Assembly (NCBI GenBank): GCA_019163375.1
Contig: JAFLKK010000004.1
Coordinates: forward strand, 742,838-806,837
Length of the DNA stretch: 64,000 nucleotides
Direction: 5' to 3'
DNA from: Paludibacter sp.
GTDB taxonomy: Bacteria; Bacteroidota; Bacteroidia; Bacteroidales; Paludibacteraceae
Part shown: positions 16,742 through 25,838 of the stretch, piece after piece
Layout of the letters: each line of letters starts with the position of its first letter
Position numbering within the stretch: the first letter of the stretch is position 1
The notes under the pieces: generated by a model
The model's input: the letters and a program-made list of their open reading frames with translations, nothing else
The model's database searches: none
What the model was told of the DNA's origin: nothing
Made by a program: the position numbers and the translations under genes

Positions 16742-17281
16742 ATGATATACTTACTATGGGCCTTAATAAACCTGGCACTAATTATTTATTTTTTATCAAT
16801 TTGCATTAAAGCCATAAAACTTGTCCGGCAAGAATTAGGATTATTTGCAACTGTAATTTTAGTAGTTGGACTTTTATCATTTTGTGGACACAATAATGAT
16901 AAAAATAAGGACGGCAATTCAAATCAAACAAAAAGCTGGACTTTTACTTCAAACGATAGTTTAAGTCAGGATATGTCTTCATTTCTTAGGGTGAAATTAC
17001 AGGATAACTTAATTTCTAAATATGAGATAATGCTTGATTATGGTAAAGATAAAAACAATATAAATGTTCCAATAAGCGCTTTCCCAAGCACAAATGGTTT
17101 TACCGCAGGAACAGAATGGAAACCGATATCAATTTCGGTATACAAAACGAATGACAACACCAAATTTCAGTATTATGTTGCAGGATATGTTGAATGGAAT
17201 TTACTAGGTGTGAATGTCTACACACAAAATAAAATATTTGAAGGTACTGTTTCGACTGAAAAACCGGTCGAGCGGATATAA
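16742..17281 (+). CDS. Hypothetical membrane-anchored protein
   Basis: A 179-residue protein with two adjoining hydrophobic helices (about residues 2-23 and 31-47) followed by a soluble domain that starts with a Asn/Lys/Asp-rich linker. The soluble part contains beta-type strands (F-Q-Y-Y-V-A-G-Y-V-E-W) and is probably extracytoplasmic. It lies in a run of small membrane-protein genes with short gaps (18 and 39 bases). Not recognised. Confidence 0.6.
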   Translation: MIYLLWALINLALIIYFLSICIKAIKLVRQELGLFATVILVVGLLSFCGHNNDKNKDGNSNQTKSWTFTSNDSLSQDMSSFLRVKLQDNLISKYEIMLDYGKDKNNINVPISAFPSTNGFTAGTEWKPISISVYKTNDNTKFQYYVAGYVEWNLLGVNVYTQNKIFEGTVSTEKPVERI

Positions 17282-17320
17282 AATAATTGAAATTAAAAAC
17301 AACGTAAAATAAACACAGCT

Positions 17321-17842
17321 ATGAGTGTCAGAAATTTTTGGACGGTTTTCCTGAAGATGTTAGGAATTTGGTTAGTGGTCGGTGGATTCACAACACTAAC
17401 ACAATTTTTATCTGCTTTTTCTTTTTTGGCAAATGGCAACGCGAATTGGTGGAGTGTTACCTATTTAATTGGACTTCTTCTCCTGACAATTGCTGTGTAT
17501 ATTTTTGTGTTATGGCTTTTTGTTTTCAAAACGTCCTGGCTTATTGATACACTAAAACTGGAACAAGGATTCGCCGAAGAAAAGATTGAGTTTAAGATTC
17601 AAACTTCGTCAGTACTTACTATTGCAACCATTGTTATCGGTGGATTAGTTTTAGTCGACAGTTTTCCGCTATTTTGCCGACAAGTATTCTACTTTATTCA
17701 ACAGAAAAACCAGTTTATGGAGTATCCTTCGTTTGATTTGATTGTCTTGCATTTTGTCAAATCACTTGTCGGGTATTTGTTAATGACCAACAGTAAAGTG
17801 GTTGTTGGATTTATTGAAAAACAAGAGAAAGGGAAAGAGTAA
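17321..17842 (+). CDS. Hypothetical four-helix membrane protein
   Basis: A 173-residue protein with membrane helices at about residues 11-33, 42-66, 95-114 and 140-160 and charged ends (K-Q-E-K-G-K-E). Last gene of the small membrane-protein run starting at 16550. No conserved catalytic motif is visible and I do not recognise the family. Confidence 0.6.
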   Translation: MSVRNFWTVFLKMLGIWLVVGGFTTLTQFLSAFSFLANGNANWWSVTYLIGLLLLTIAVYIFVLWLFVFKTSWLIDTLKLEQGFAEEKIEFKIQTSSVLTIATIVIGGLVLVDSFPLFCRQVFYFIQQKNQFMEYPSFDLIVLHFVKSLVGYLLMTNSKVVVGFIEKQEKGKE

Positions 17843-17938
17843 TTTTCTTGTTTTGTAAAATGGACTTGACAAGCTAATCATTACTAATATCGATAAAATA
17901 ATTTGAAGTAAATTACATCAATATTTATGACCATCAAT

Positions 17939-19048
17939 ATGAAAAAAATATTTACGCTTTGCGCTGCACTGCTTATTTGCAGCCTTATTTTCGGACAAAA
18001 GCAAAAGGTGACTAAGGAGTTGCTCGGAAACCACAGTGGAAGCGAAGTATACCTTTACACACTCATAAACAAAGCCGGAAATGTACTAAAAGTGACAAAT
18101 TATGGTGCTCGAATTGTGAGAATAGATGTGCCGGATAAAAATGGGACTATAGATAATGTTACTGTTGGATCCGAAAAGCTAGCATCAATAGTGAAGGGTG
18201 ATGCATTTGGAGGTGCTAGCATCGGACGTTTTGCCAACAGAATTGCCAATGGAAAATTTACCCTTGACGGAAAAGAATTTACGCTACCCATCAATAATAG
18301 TCCTAATACACTGCATGGTGGTCGTAATGGATGGTTCTCCAAAGTGTGGTCATCTGAAATTGTAAACAGCAAACAAGCTGCTGTTCGGTTTGCGTATATC
18401 AGTCCTGATATGGAAGAAGGGTTTCCCGGAGAAGTATCCATATCGGTCACCTACACATGGAACGATAAAAATGAAATCGTTATTGATTATGCCGCTACCA
18501 CAAACAAAAAGACAGTCGTAAATTTCACGAATCATGCCTATTTTAATCTTCAGGGTGTAGGGAAAGGTTACATTTTCGACCATATACTCACATTAAAAGC
18601 TTCGGCATATACTCCTCTGAATTCAACCAAAATACCTACGGGTGAAATACGTTCGGTGAAAGCAACGCCATTTGATTTCACTACTCCTCATCCGATTGGT
18701 TACAAAATTGGGGAGACCTATGAGAATGCTACATTCCAGGGCTACGATGATAATTATGTGCTCGACAAAAAAGAGAAAGTAAAGGCAACCGTGTATGATC
18801 CCGAAAGTGGGCGTGTAATGGAAGTGATTACCGATCAACCTGGTTTACAATTCTATTCGGGTAACAGTATGATGTGGCAGAAATCAGCAGGAACCGATTC
18901 TAAAGCCGTGAATACCCGATCGGCCTTTGCGTTGGAGACACAGCATTACCCCGATAGCCCCAATCAGGCTCTATTTCCAACTACTGTTTTAGCTCCCGGT
19001 GAAAAGTTCAAATCAAGAACCATTTATAGATTTTCTGTGAAAAAATAA
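17939..19048 (+). CDS. galM: Secreted aldose 1-epimerase
   Basis: A 369-residue galactose mutarotase family protein with a cleavable signal peptide (residues 1-19, ending I-F-G-Q). Family motifs: N-T-L-H-G-G-R-N-G in the sugar-binding region, N-H-A-Y-F-N-L with the catalytic His, G-Y-D-D-N-Y-V, and A-L-E-T-Q-H-Y-P-D with the catalytic Glu. It interconverts alpha and beta forms of hexoses, here in the periplasm, as is common in Bacteroidota. The ATG at 17939 begins the signal peptide; an ATG four codons earlier also exists. A terminator follows at 19204. No sugar operon surrounds it. Confidence 0.92.
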   Translation: MKKIFTLCAALLICSLIFGQKQKVTKELLGNHSGSEVYLYTLINKAGNVLKVTNYGARIVRIDVPDKNGTIDNVTVGSEKLASIVKGDAFGGASIGRFANRIANGKFTLDGKEFTLPINNSPNTLHGGRNGWFSKVWSSEIVNSKQAAVRFAYISPDMEEGFPGEVSISVTYTWNDKNEIVIDYAATTNKKTVVNFTNHAYFNLQGVGKGYIFDHILTLKASAYTPLNSTKIPTGEIRSVKATPFDFTTPHPIGYKIGETYENATFQGYDDNYVLDKKEKVKATVYDPESGRVMEVITDQPGLQFYSGNSMMWQKSAGTDSKAVNTRSAFALETQHYPDSPNQALFPTTVLAPGEKFKSRTIYRFSVKK

Positions 19049-19203
19049 TACATTGTGATGCAAGATAAATTGTAGAATATGAAAAGTGTAGATGAAATGA
19101 ATGAAGAAAACACCGAAGACAGCACACCAAACACATTGATTTCCTGTGGAACTTTCTGTTTCTTGGGGATTGAGTAGAGGAAGATTAATAATACATCCCA
19201 TCT

Positions 19204-19250
19204 AAAGCCTCACTTCCATCGTTGTTGAAAACGAATAGGAGTGAGGCTTT
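19204..19250 (+). terminator. Intrinsic terminator after galM
   Basis: A stem of 11 bases (AAAGCCTCACT with AGTGAGGCTTT) with two more G-C pairs after one bulge and a 20-base loop, followed by a short T-containing tract. It is 155 bases after the galM stop codon. Confidence 0.7.
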
Positions 19251-19416
19251 TAAAAATACTGTGGGAGGAACAAGAATCTGACGTTTTTAGTAACCACCCG
19301 GCTCGTTTCAGAAGGCTCCGGACAAATAAATTTCGTTACAACAGCGGTCATTCAACAGATCATCATTATAAATTAAAGTATTCATGATAATTAGGATAGT
19401 ATCTAAATAATATTTT

Positions 19417-19424
19417 TACCTTTG
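19417..19424 (+). promoter_or_regulatory. Likely promoter of the FIST-domain kinase
   Basis: TACCTTTG fits TAnnTTTG exactly. The -33 region is weak. Predicted start near 19431 gives an untranslated leader of about 118 bases. Confidence 0.55.
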
Positions 19425-19548
19425 GAATATATTATATCAAAAAAATAGTTGTAAGTATAAAAAAATCTTCCAACTCTACTTTAAATCACAGCTAGCCGGT
19501 ACTTGAGATTCCCAAACAACGGTAATAATTAGATAAATCACACTGAAA

Positions 19549-21516
19549 ATGAAACAATACAGCTATAGAATATCGAGCGTAGAGCATTTAAATGAGTTGT
19601 TGAATTCTCAGGAAATAATATCCTCAAGCAACTCTCCATCTCAATTGGTACAGATTTATTCGGCAAAGAATGATTGCGAATGGTATCAATCTATTGGAGA
19701 TGCAATACGAAAAGTTCTACCTTCGGCTGTTATTGTTGGTGCAACCTCCGTTGGCGAAATTATTGAGGGCGAAATGTGTACCGATTCGACAATTGTTCTT
19801 TTCACTTTTTTCGAAAGCTCGTCGATAGATATGTTTGCTTACGAATGTATGTCGGGAACTGAAGAAATAATCGGTAATGTACTGATTTGCAATATTGAGT
19901 CTGTAAAGACAGAAGTGAAAGGGATATTGCTGCTTTCTACTCCCATCAGCCATGACTCAGGAAAAGTATTTAATAGCATCACGGATCATGAGTTCAAGTT
20001 TCCAATTTTTGGCGGTGGTGCCGGCGATTATGCAAATCAGCGGAAAACACTCGTTTATGATGGAAGTAAATGTTACAAACAGGGTGTGATAGCTGTTGTC
20101 TTTTCGGGAAACGATTTATGCATCGAAATATTCTCAAGTCTGGGTTGGCATCCATTGAGCAAAGAAATGACCATTACCGAAGTGGGCGATACATGTGTAA
20201 AAACCATTGACAATAAACCTGCTTTTGATGTATATGAAAAGTATCTGGGGATAAAGGCCGACGAGAATTTCTATCAAAACAGTCTCGAATTTCCATTTAT
20301 CATCAGTAGGAACAACCATCAGATTGCACGGACACCTTTTTTTGTGAACGAAACCGATAAATCGATTCAGTTGGTAGCTGATGTAGAAGTTGGAGAAAAA
20401 TTTCGGATCGGGTATGGTGATCCGGTTGCAATTCTTGTCGAATCGGCACAACTCCAGAGCCAAATGAGTGATTTCAAACCGGAAGCCATCTTTTTATACA
20501 CTTGTATCTGCCGGCGTTTTTTAATGCAGCAAGAAGTTGATCTTGAAACGCTGCCCTTCAACAAAATAGCTCCCACAGCCGGTTTTTATACCTTTGGCGA
20601 ATTCTATTCTAACGGAACCTTTAATTCACTGCTCAATTCATCTATCGTTGCGGTAGGTTTTCGTGAGGGAGTTTCCAAGGATCATTCTACGCACAACAAA
20701 CCTATTCTGAATGGAGAAACGCACGAAATCTCCGAGTCGGATCCGTACACAAATAAACATTCCAGAATACTATCCCGATTGTTGTATTTCATAACCGTAC
20801 TAACAAAAGAACTGGATGATCAGAATCATTTGTTACAAACATTAAATGAACAGAAGAATGAATTTCTAGGAATTGCTGCACATGATTTAAGAAATCCGAT
20901 AGGTGTTATTTTGGGTATTTCCAAATTGCTCGAAAAACAAACCGGCGATGAACATAAGAAATACACCGAAATTATTTCCGGCACCAGTTCTACCATGCTC
21001 CAATTGATAAATGACCTTTTGGATATTTCAAAAATTGAATCGGGGAAGTTGGACTTGAAGGTAACTGAAATTGACTACATTGCATTTGTTGAGCGAAATA
21101 TTAGAATGAATGAATATTTTGCGCAGAATAAAAATATTGGTATTGTAAGCGAATTTGGGATACAAAATCAAATCCTTTCATTTGATGATGGAAAAATCGA
21201 CCAGGTATTAAATAACCTGATAGGGAATGCAATAAAATATTCTAATCCCCGTACCACAATAACTGTAAAAGTATTTGTTGAGAACAATCAGATCGTTACT
21301 CAAATAATTGATAATGGACAGGGTATTCCTGAACAAGAAATAAATGATATTTTCAGACCTTTTAAAAGAACGAGCGTACGGCCTACCAGCGGTGAAAGTA
21401 GTCATGGCTTAGGACTTGCCATCGTGAAAAAGATTATTGAAGGACATAATGGCGAAGTGGGCGTTTCGAGTGTAGTGGGCACAGGTTCCAACTTTTATTT
21501 TACGCTACCAATATAA
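19549..21516 (+). CDS. FIST-domain sensor histidine kinase
   Basis: A 655-residue protein without membrane helices. Residues about 30-215 are a FIST_N domain and about 220-380 a FIST_C domain, seen as I-V-G-A-T-S-V-G-E-I, the G-G-G-A-G-D-Y turn, and A-P-T-A-G-F-Y-T-F-G-E-F-Y. FIST domains are thought to bind small ligands such as amino acids. A coiled coil then leads to a HisKA domain with phospho-acceptor His445 (A-A-H-D-L-R-N-P) and an HATPase_c domain (N box N-L-I-G-N-A-I-K-Y, G1 D-N-G-Q-G-I-P, G2 G-L-G-L-A-I-V). It is a cytoplasmic kinase with no response regulator beside it, so the partner is elsewhere. Confidence 0.9.
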   Translation: MKQYSYRISSVEHLNELLNSQEIISSSNSPSQLVQIYSAKNDCEWYQSIGDAIRKVLPSAVIVGATSVGEIIEGEMCTDSTIVLFTFFESSSIDMFAYECMSGTEEIIGNVLICNIESVKTEVKGILLLSTPISHDSGKVFNSITDHEFKFPIFGGGAGDYANQRKTLVYDGSKCYKQGVIAVVFSGNDLCIEIFSSLGWHPLSKEMTITEVGDTCVKTIDNKPAFDVYEKYLGIKADENFYQNSLEFPFIISRNNHQIARTPFFVNETDKSIQLVADVEVGEKFRIGYGDPVAILVESAQLQSQMSDFKPEAIFLYTCICRRFLMQQEVDLETLPFNKIAPTAGFYTFGEFYSNGTFNSLLNSSIVAVGFREGVSKDHSTHNKPILNGETHEISESDPYTNKHSRILSRLLYFITVLTKELDDQNHLLQTLNEQKNEFLGIAAHDLRNPIGVILGISKLLEKQTGDEHKKYTEIISGTSSTMLQLINDLLDISKIESGKLDLKVTEIDYIAFVERNIRMNEYFAQNKNIGIVSEFGIQNQILSFDDGKIDQVLNNLIGNAIKYSNPRTTITVKVFVENNQIVTQIIDNGQGIPEQEINDIFRPFKRTSVRPTSGESSHGLGLAIVKKIIEGHNGEVGVSSVVGTGSNFYFTLPI

Positions 21517-21556
21517 ATAATCGGATAAATAATGACCGGAAAAAGTAGAGAATAAC

Positions 21557-21564
21557 TACTTTTG
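21557..21564 (+). promoter_or_regulatory. Likely promoter of the deacetylase gene, inside a small hairpin
   Basis: TACTTTTG matches TAnnTTTG. The right arm of an eight-base inverted repeat (AAAAGTAG at 21541 with CTACTTTT at 21556) overlaps it, which could be an operator. Confidence 0.5.
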
Positions 21565-21597
21565 TAAACAAAAGAAACAGTTCAGATTTAGCATTCC

Positions 21598-22614
21598 ATG
21601 AAAAAAATAAGCATCCTACTCGCGGCTATCGTTTTTACTACCATTTGCTCCGAAAGTTTTTCGCAGACCAATTCCAAAACCTACGAAGTAGCCACATGGC
21701 AGGGATTCAGAACAGCAGCAGTTAGTTACACCTTCGACGATAATTGCCCCAATCAATTGCCCGTTGCCATTCCCTTGTTTAATGAGTTTGGATTTTGCAC
21801 GACCATGTTTGTGCCTTCCGACTGGATAAAAGACTGGAGCGGACTACAAACCGCAGCAGATCAGGGACACGAAATAGCAAGTCATACGGTTACGCACAAT
21901 AACCTTGGAACATTAACCGCTGCTCAACAGCTTATTGAGTTTAAAAACTCGCAAGAGAGCATCAACGCTCACATCAAAGTTCATTCGTGCATAACCATTG
22001 CGTATCCCTATTGCGTTCCGGGGAATGATTCGCTGTGTGCAAGCTTTTACATAGCCGCCAGACATTGTCAGGGCTATATAGAACCTAAAACACCTGCGGA
22101 TTTTATGAAAATAAGCTCACTAACCACCGGGAGCGTTTCTTCTATCCAAACCGTAGCTGATTTCAACAGCAGAGTGCAAAAAGCCGATTCGCTGAATGGT
22201 TGGTGCGTGTTTCTGCTACATGGCATCGACAATGACGGTGGCTATTCAACCACTCAGTCGGCGGTTTTGAGAGCGCATCTCAGCTATGTAAAAGAGCAGG
22301 ACAATACCTATTGGGTAGCAACCTTCGGCGACGTGGTGCGCTATATCAAAGAGCGGGATGCAGCTACTATTCACGAACTATCGAACAAGCCGGGCGCTAT
22401 TACCCTGCAGTTAACCGACAAACTGGACAATGCAGTTTACAACTACCCGCTAACGATAAGAAAAGCGTTACCCAAGCACTGGACATCCGCCACCGTTATG
22501 CAAAATGGAAAGAAAGTGGAAGCTAAAGTGACAAAGAGAGGTGCGTTGCGATATATTACGTTTGATGTAGTACCGGATAATGGCAATATTATTCTAAAAG
22601 CAGCAAAAAGATAA
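21598..22614 (+). CDS. Secreted polysaccharide deacetylase family protein
   Basis: A 338-residue protein with a signal peptide (residues 1-22, ending S-F-S-Q). Residues about 30-200 form a NodB-type deacetylase domain with Y-T-F-D-D-N (the catalytic Asp and metal-binding Asp) and A-S-H-T-V-T-H-N (the two metal-binding His). The domain removes N- or O-acetyl groups from glycans. The C-terminal 100 residues are beta-rich and may bind substrate. The mature protein should lie in the periplasm or on the surface. No glycan-degradation neighbours are present. Confidence 0.87.
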   Translation: MKKISILLAAIVFTTICSESFSQTNSKTYEVATWQGFRTAAVSYTFDDNCPNQLPVAIPLFNEFGFCTTMFVPSDWIKDWSGLQTAADQGHEIASHTVTHNNLGTLTAAQQLIEFKNSQESINAHIKVHSCITIAYPYCVPGNDSLCASFYIAARHCQGYIEPKTPADFMKISSLTTGSVSSIQTVADFNSRVQKADSLNGWCVFLLHGIDNDGGYSTTQSAVLRAHLSYVKEQDNTYWVATFGDVVRYIKERDAATIHELSNKPGAITLQLTDKLDNAVYNYPLTIRKALPKHWTSATVMQNGKKVEAKVTKRGALRYITFDVVPDNGNIILKAAKR

Positions 22615-22717
22615 GTCGGAAAGGCGCAAATTGTTCCTTTCAATGAAATCTATTGTTGAAAGGAGTTCCGCGAAAATTTAAATGTCTATTCCCGAACCGT
22701 TGATTTTGCTTTCAGAC

Positions 22718-23185
22718 TTATATCACTCTGTTTTCGAGGATAGCTTTTTTGTCTAAATTCGAACCTATGGAAATTCCAATAACTAATCCAATTGATATTC
22801 CGATGGGTAATCCAATACTAACTTTTCCTAGTATTGTGCCAATTAAAAGCCCCAAAATAGGTCCCATCCCCATCCCAACTGCCATATACGTTTTTTTGTA
22901 ATAACCTTTTGGAACAATATCATATTCTTCTTTAATATAAGACTTCAGGTTTGATATGCTGTTCAGCAATTTTCTGTCGTACACTAATTTGCTACTGTTT
23001 GTTTTTTCGGGGAGTTTTTCGATAACAGAATCTATTCTTTCAATCAAATTATCGTTTCCTTCAATTTGGTTTACTGTGATTTTTTTCATCAACCCTTTTA
23101 GGTAATGAATTTCTAAGTTCTCCTTCTCTTGTTCAGAATAGTTGTCCACAATTTTATTCAGTAAGCTTAGTCTTTCATTTGTCAT
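22718..23185 (-). CDS. Hypothetical protein with a glycine-rich C-terminal membrane hairpin
   Basis: A 155-residue protein with a helical, charged cytoplasmic part (residues 1-95) and two C-terminal glycine-rich hydrophobic segments (about 98-120 and 122-143) of the pattern G-I-S-I-G-L-V-I-G-I-S-I-G-S, as in membrane helices packed by glycine zippers. It is a single minus-strand gene between two plus-strand genes. Function unknown. Confidence 0.6.
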   Translation of the reverse strand: MTNERLSLLNKIVDNYSEQEKENLEIHYLKGLMKKITVNQIEGNDNLIERIDSVIEKLPEKTNSSKLVYDRKLLNSISNLKSYIKEEYDIVPKGYYKKTYMAVGMGMGPILGLLIGTILGKVSIGLPIGISIGLVIGISIGSNLDKKAILENRVI

Positions 23186-23622
23186 AGTTTCTTTGTTTTT
23201 TTGCGTTTACATCGAATGGTCTGGTCTGTTATGAGTAGTTTTTGTGTTTTTACACTCCAAAAATACGAACTCTTTTTAACGTCACCAAGAGGAATTGAGA
23301 TTATTTTTAAATAAACTAAAATATTCTTTGTATGGGCTGGATAGCTTAATGTGTAAATCGTCATTTCTATGCAGTTGAGGTGGTTATCTAAGGTAAATGT
23401 CTATTGGTTTATGTTGCTCTGAAAAGGTCGGATTATTGAATTTGCAGTTTGATTGTCCTGTTTCGACAGGAGTTGACACGATTTGTCTTTTTATGATTCA
23501 AGGCCTTTCGCAACGGGCTCGATGCGTAGTACGAAATGTGGACAAGGGAAAATAATTCAGTTGAGGTGCTTATCACTTCAAATAAAACACCTAAGTTTGC
23601 ACAACTAAATAAACATTGTGGT
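23186..23622. other. Intergenic region before the Crp/Fnr gene
   Basis: It holds the leader of the minus-strand hypothetical gene and the promoter of the Crp/Fnr gene at its right end. A 60-codon minus frame at 23182-23364 lacks features of a real gene. Nothing else is visible. Confidence 0.5.
23592..23599 (+). promoter_or_regulatory. Likely promoter of the Crp/Fnr-type regulator
   Basis: TAAGTTTG fits TAnnTTTG and lies 24 bases before the chosen ATG. If used, it excludes the longer frame opening at 23536. Confidence 0.5.
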
Positions 23623-24276
23623 ATGGATTTTTTTGATGATATAACTGAATTTAAAACTTCTCTGGGTATTCGCAAACGCTTGCAGGAATACAGTGTGATA
23701 AAAACGTTTAAAGAGGGCGAAAATATACTGAACGAGGGTGTATTTATAAAAAGTATTCCGATTATTGCCAGTGGAAGTGTAAAGGTTATGCGCACGCATG
23801 ATGATGGACGCGAAATTTTATTGTACTATATCAAAACCGGCGAAAGTTGTGTAATGTCTATTTTGGGTGGACTGCACAACGACACCAGTAAAGTAAAAGC
23901 TATTGCCGAAGAAGATACCGAAATTATATTTATCCCAAACAGTGAATTTGCTTCATTGATAAAAGATTACCCCGAGTTTTTGAGTTATATCTTCAGGTTG
24001 TACCACAAACGTTTTGAAGAGTTTCTGGATATTATCAACGATATTGCTTTCAAAAAGATTGATGAACGATTGCTGGAGCTGATACAAAAGAAAGCAACAC
24101 TTTACAACGATTCTACCATAAGTATCACGCACGAACAACTGGCGAATGAATTGGGCACGGCACGGGTGGTGGTTTCCCGTTTGCTCAAACAAATTGAAGA
24201 CTACGGACTGGTGCAACTGGGAAGAAATAAAATCACGGTGCTTAAAGATTTTCAAGAGTTTATCAATCAACGCTAA
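23623..24276 (+). CDS. Crp/Fnr family transcriptional regulator
   Basis: A 217-residue protein. Residues about 20-120 are a cyclic-nucleotide-binding-type sensor fold (G-E-N-I-L-N-E-G, then G-S-V-K-V and G-R-E-I-L-L-Y-Y-I-K-T-G-E-S-C). Residues about 150-210 are the winged helix, with recognition helix G-T-A-R-V-V-V-S-R. It lacks the four-cysteine iron-sulfur cluster of Fnr, so it probably senses something other than oxygen through such a cluster; the ligand is unknown. It precedes an RND efflux operon by 132 bases and is likely to regulate it. Confidence 0.88.
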   Translation: MDFFDDITEFKTSLGIRKRLQEYSVIKTFKEGENILNEGVFIKSIPIIASGSVKVMRTHDDGREILLYYIKTGESCVMSILGGLHNDTSKVKAIAEEDTEIIFIPNSEFASLIKDYPEFLSYIFRLYHKRFEEFLDIINDIAFKKIDERLLELIQKKATLYNDSTISITHEQLANELGTARVVVSRLLKQIEDYGLVQLGRNKITVLKDFQEFINQR

Positions 24277-24375
24277 ACAGGCATTACTTCTATCTGTCAG
24301 AAATAAAATCATTCTTATTTAGAAAATAAAAATCCTTATGTAACAAAAGTAGCAAACCAGCATTTTTTCATACTT

Positions 24376-24383
24376 TACCTTTG
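24376..24383 (+). promoter_or_regulatory. Likely promoter of the efflux operon
   Basis: TACCTTTG fits TAnnTTTG, 26 bases before the TolC-like gene. No -33 element is visible, consistent with activator dependence, possibly on the neighbouring Crp/Fnr protein. Confidence 0.55.
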
Positions 24384-24408
24384 TACCCTGAATAATAAAG
24401 GAACAATT

Positions 24409-25716
24409 ATGAAAAGAAAATTTCTAACGCTAACTTTGGTACTTACGGTTTATGTTTCGGGATTTGCACAAAAAGAGTCACGCTTTTTAGGTTTGAGCGA
24501 GGCTGTATCAACTGCACTGAAAGAGAATAAACAAGCTAAGGTATCCCAATTGGAACAACAAATAGCCGCATCGGACTACAAAAAGTCTGATGCGTTTTTT
24601 TTACCCCGGCTAAGTGCTTCGTACACGGCTATGTCTACAAACAATCCGTTGAATGTTTTCGGGTTTAAGCTGCAGCAACAATCGGTAACAGCAGCAGATT
24701 TTGATCCGACCTTACTCAACAACCCTCCCGCACAAAACGATTTCAGTGCAAAGATTGACTTAGCGATACCGCTGGTGAATGTTGATCAACTCTATATGCG
24801 AAAGGCGCTATCGGCACAGAAAGAAGCTGCGCAATATGGAGTAACAAGAACAAAAGAGTACATCACCTTCGAAGTAAGAAAAGCATATCTTCAACTTCAA
24901 CTGGCTTATCAGCAAAAGAAATTATTGGAAGAAGCTTTCATTACAGCCCAATCGGTCTACAGTTCTACCGAGCGGTTTTTCGAGCAAGGGCTCATTCGGA
25001 AACCGGATGTGTTGAATGCCAAGATGCATTTGAGTGGAGTGGAAACGAAGTTGGAAAAGGCAAAAAGTAATATCTCAAATGCTTCGGATTATATCAGTAT
25101 GCTAATGGGACAGTCTACCGGAACAGATTATCAGGTGGAAGAGCCTTCCTTGTCGGCTACATCTGATAAAGCATTACCGACAGAACGTGCCGACTTTAAA
25201 GCAATGGAAAAGGCGGTGCAAGCCTCAGATATGATGATGAAATCAGCGCGTATGTCATTGCTCCCCCGGTTAAATGCATTTGGAAACTACCAGTTGAACG
25301 ATTCGAAAGTAATGGGCTTTAACTCAAAAAGCTATTTGGTTGGTGCTCAATTATCATGGAATATCTTTAATGGTACCCAAACAAAACGTACCATCCAGTC
25401 GCAAAAACTGACGAGTGACAAACTAAAAGAACAGTATAGCAGTCAGGTGTTGCAGGCACAAATGGAATGGAATCAGACAAAACGTGATATGAATGATCTC
25501 AGTTTCGAACTTCGCCAGGAGTCGGACATTGTGCAGCAGGCCTCCGAGGCTTTACGCATCATTAAAGACCGTTACGAACAGGGACTCGAAAAAACAACCG
25601 ATTTGCTGGTGGCACAAACTCAACTGTCAGAGCAACAACTGAATTATGCAGCCACCATTTATAAACAGAACCTTACCGCTGCCTATCTCGACTTTATCAC
25701 TTCAACAAATATTTAG
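24409..25716 (+). CDS. TolC family outer-membrane efflux protein
   Basis: A 435-residue protein with a signal peptide (ending G-F-A-Q near residue 20) and the two-fold repeated outer membrane efflux protein domain. Typical are the long helical stretches with regular A/E/Q, the motif F-x-x-G-L-I-R-K-P-D-V-L, and the matching second-half motif Y-E-Q-G-L-E-K-T-T-D-L-L. Three copies form a channel through the outer membrane and periplasm. First gene of the operon TolC - fusion protein - RND pump - PII-like gene. Confidence 0.92.
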   Translation: MKRKFLTLTLVLTVYVSGFAQKESRFLGLSEAVSTALKENKQAKVSQLEQQIAASDYKKSDAFFLPRLSASYTAMSTNNPLNVFGFKLQQQSVTAADFDPTLLNNPPAQNDFSAKIDLAIPLVNVDQLYMRKALSAQKEAAQYGVTRTKEYITFEVRKAYLQLQLAYQQKKLLEEAFITAQSVYSSTERFFEQGLIRKPDVLNAKMHLSGVETKLEKAKSNISNASDYISMLMGQSTGTDYQVEEPSLSATSDKALPTERADFKAMEKAVQASDMMMKSARMSLLPRLNAFGNYQLNDSKVMGFNSKSYLVGAQLSWNIFNGTQTKRTIQSQKLTSDKLKEQYSSQVLQAQMEWNQTKRDMNDLSFELRQESDIVQQASEALRIIKDRYEQGLEKTTDLLVAQTQLSEQQLNYAATIYKQNLTAAYLDFITSTNI

Positions 25717-25749
25717 TTACGAGTTACAAGTTACAAGTTACGAGGTACG
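25716..25749. repeat. Short GTTACAA-type direct repeats
   Basis: Four imperfect tandem units of GTTACGA or GTTACAA between the TolC-like and membrane-fusion genes. It is a simple-sequence spacer of unknown role. Confidence 0.5.
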
Positions 25750-25838
25750 GTTGTATGAATATTGATTTGAAAAAACACACCTTCATACCTTCATAATTAC
25801 TTAGCTATCAAAATAAAATAAACAAAACATTATACTTT

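Larger units (their letters stand above)
19049..19548. other. Intergenic region with a terminator and the FIST-kinase promoter
   Basis: This 500-base gap contains a hairpin terminator (19204-19250) and a TAnnTTTG promoter box (19417-19424). I see no gene in it. Confidence 0.6.

Noticed and set aside
23536..23622. Longer N-terminus for the Crp/Fnr gene
   Set aside because: A TAAGTTTG promoter box at 23592 lies inside this stretch, and the Crp fold is complete from 23623.
24300..24375. CRP/FNR palindrome before the efflux operon
   Set aside because: I looked for TGTGA-N6-TCACA and TTGAT-N4-ATCAA but found no convincing copy, so regulation by the adjacent Crp/Fnr protein remains an inference.
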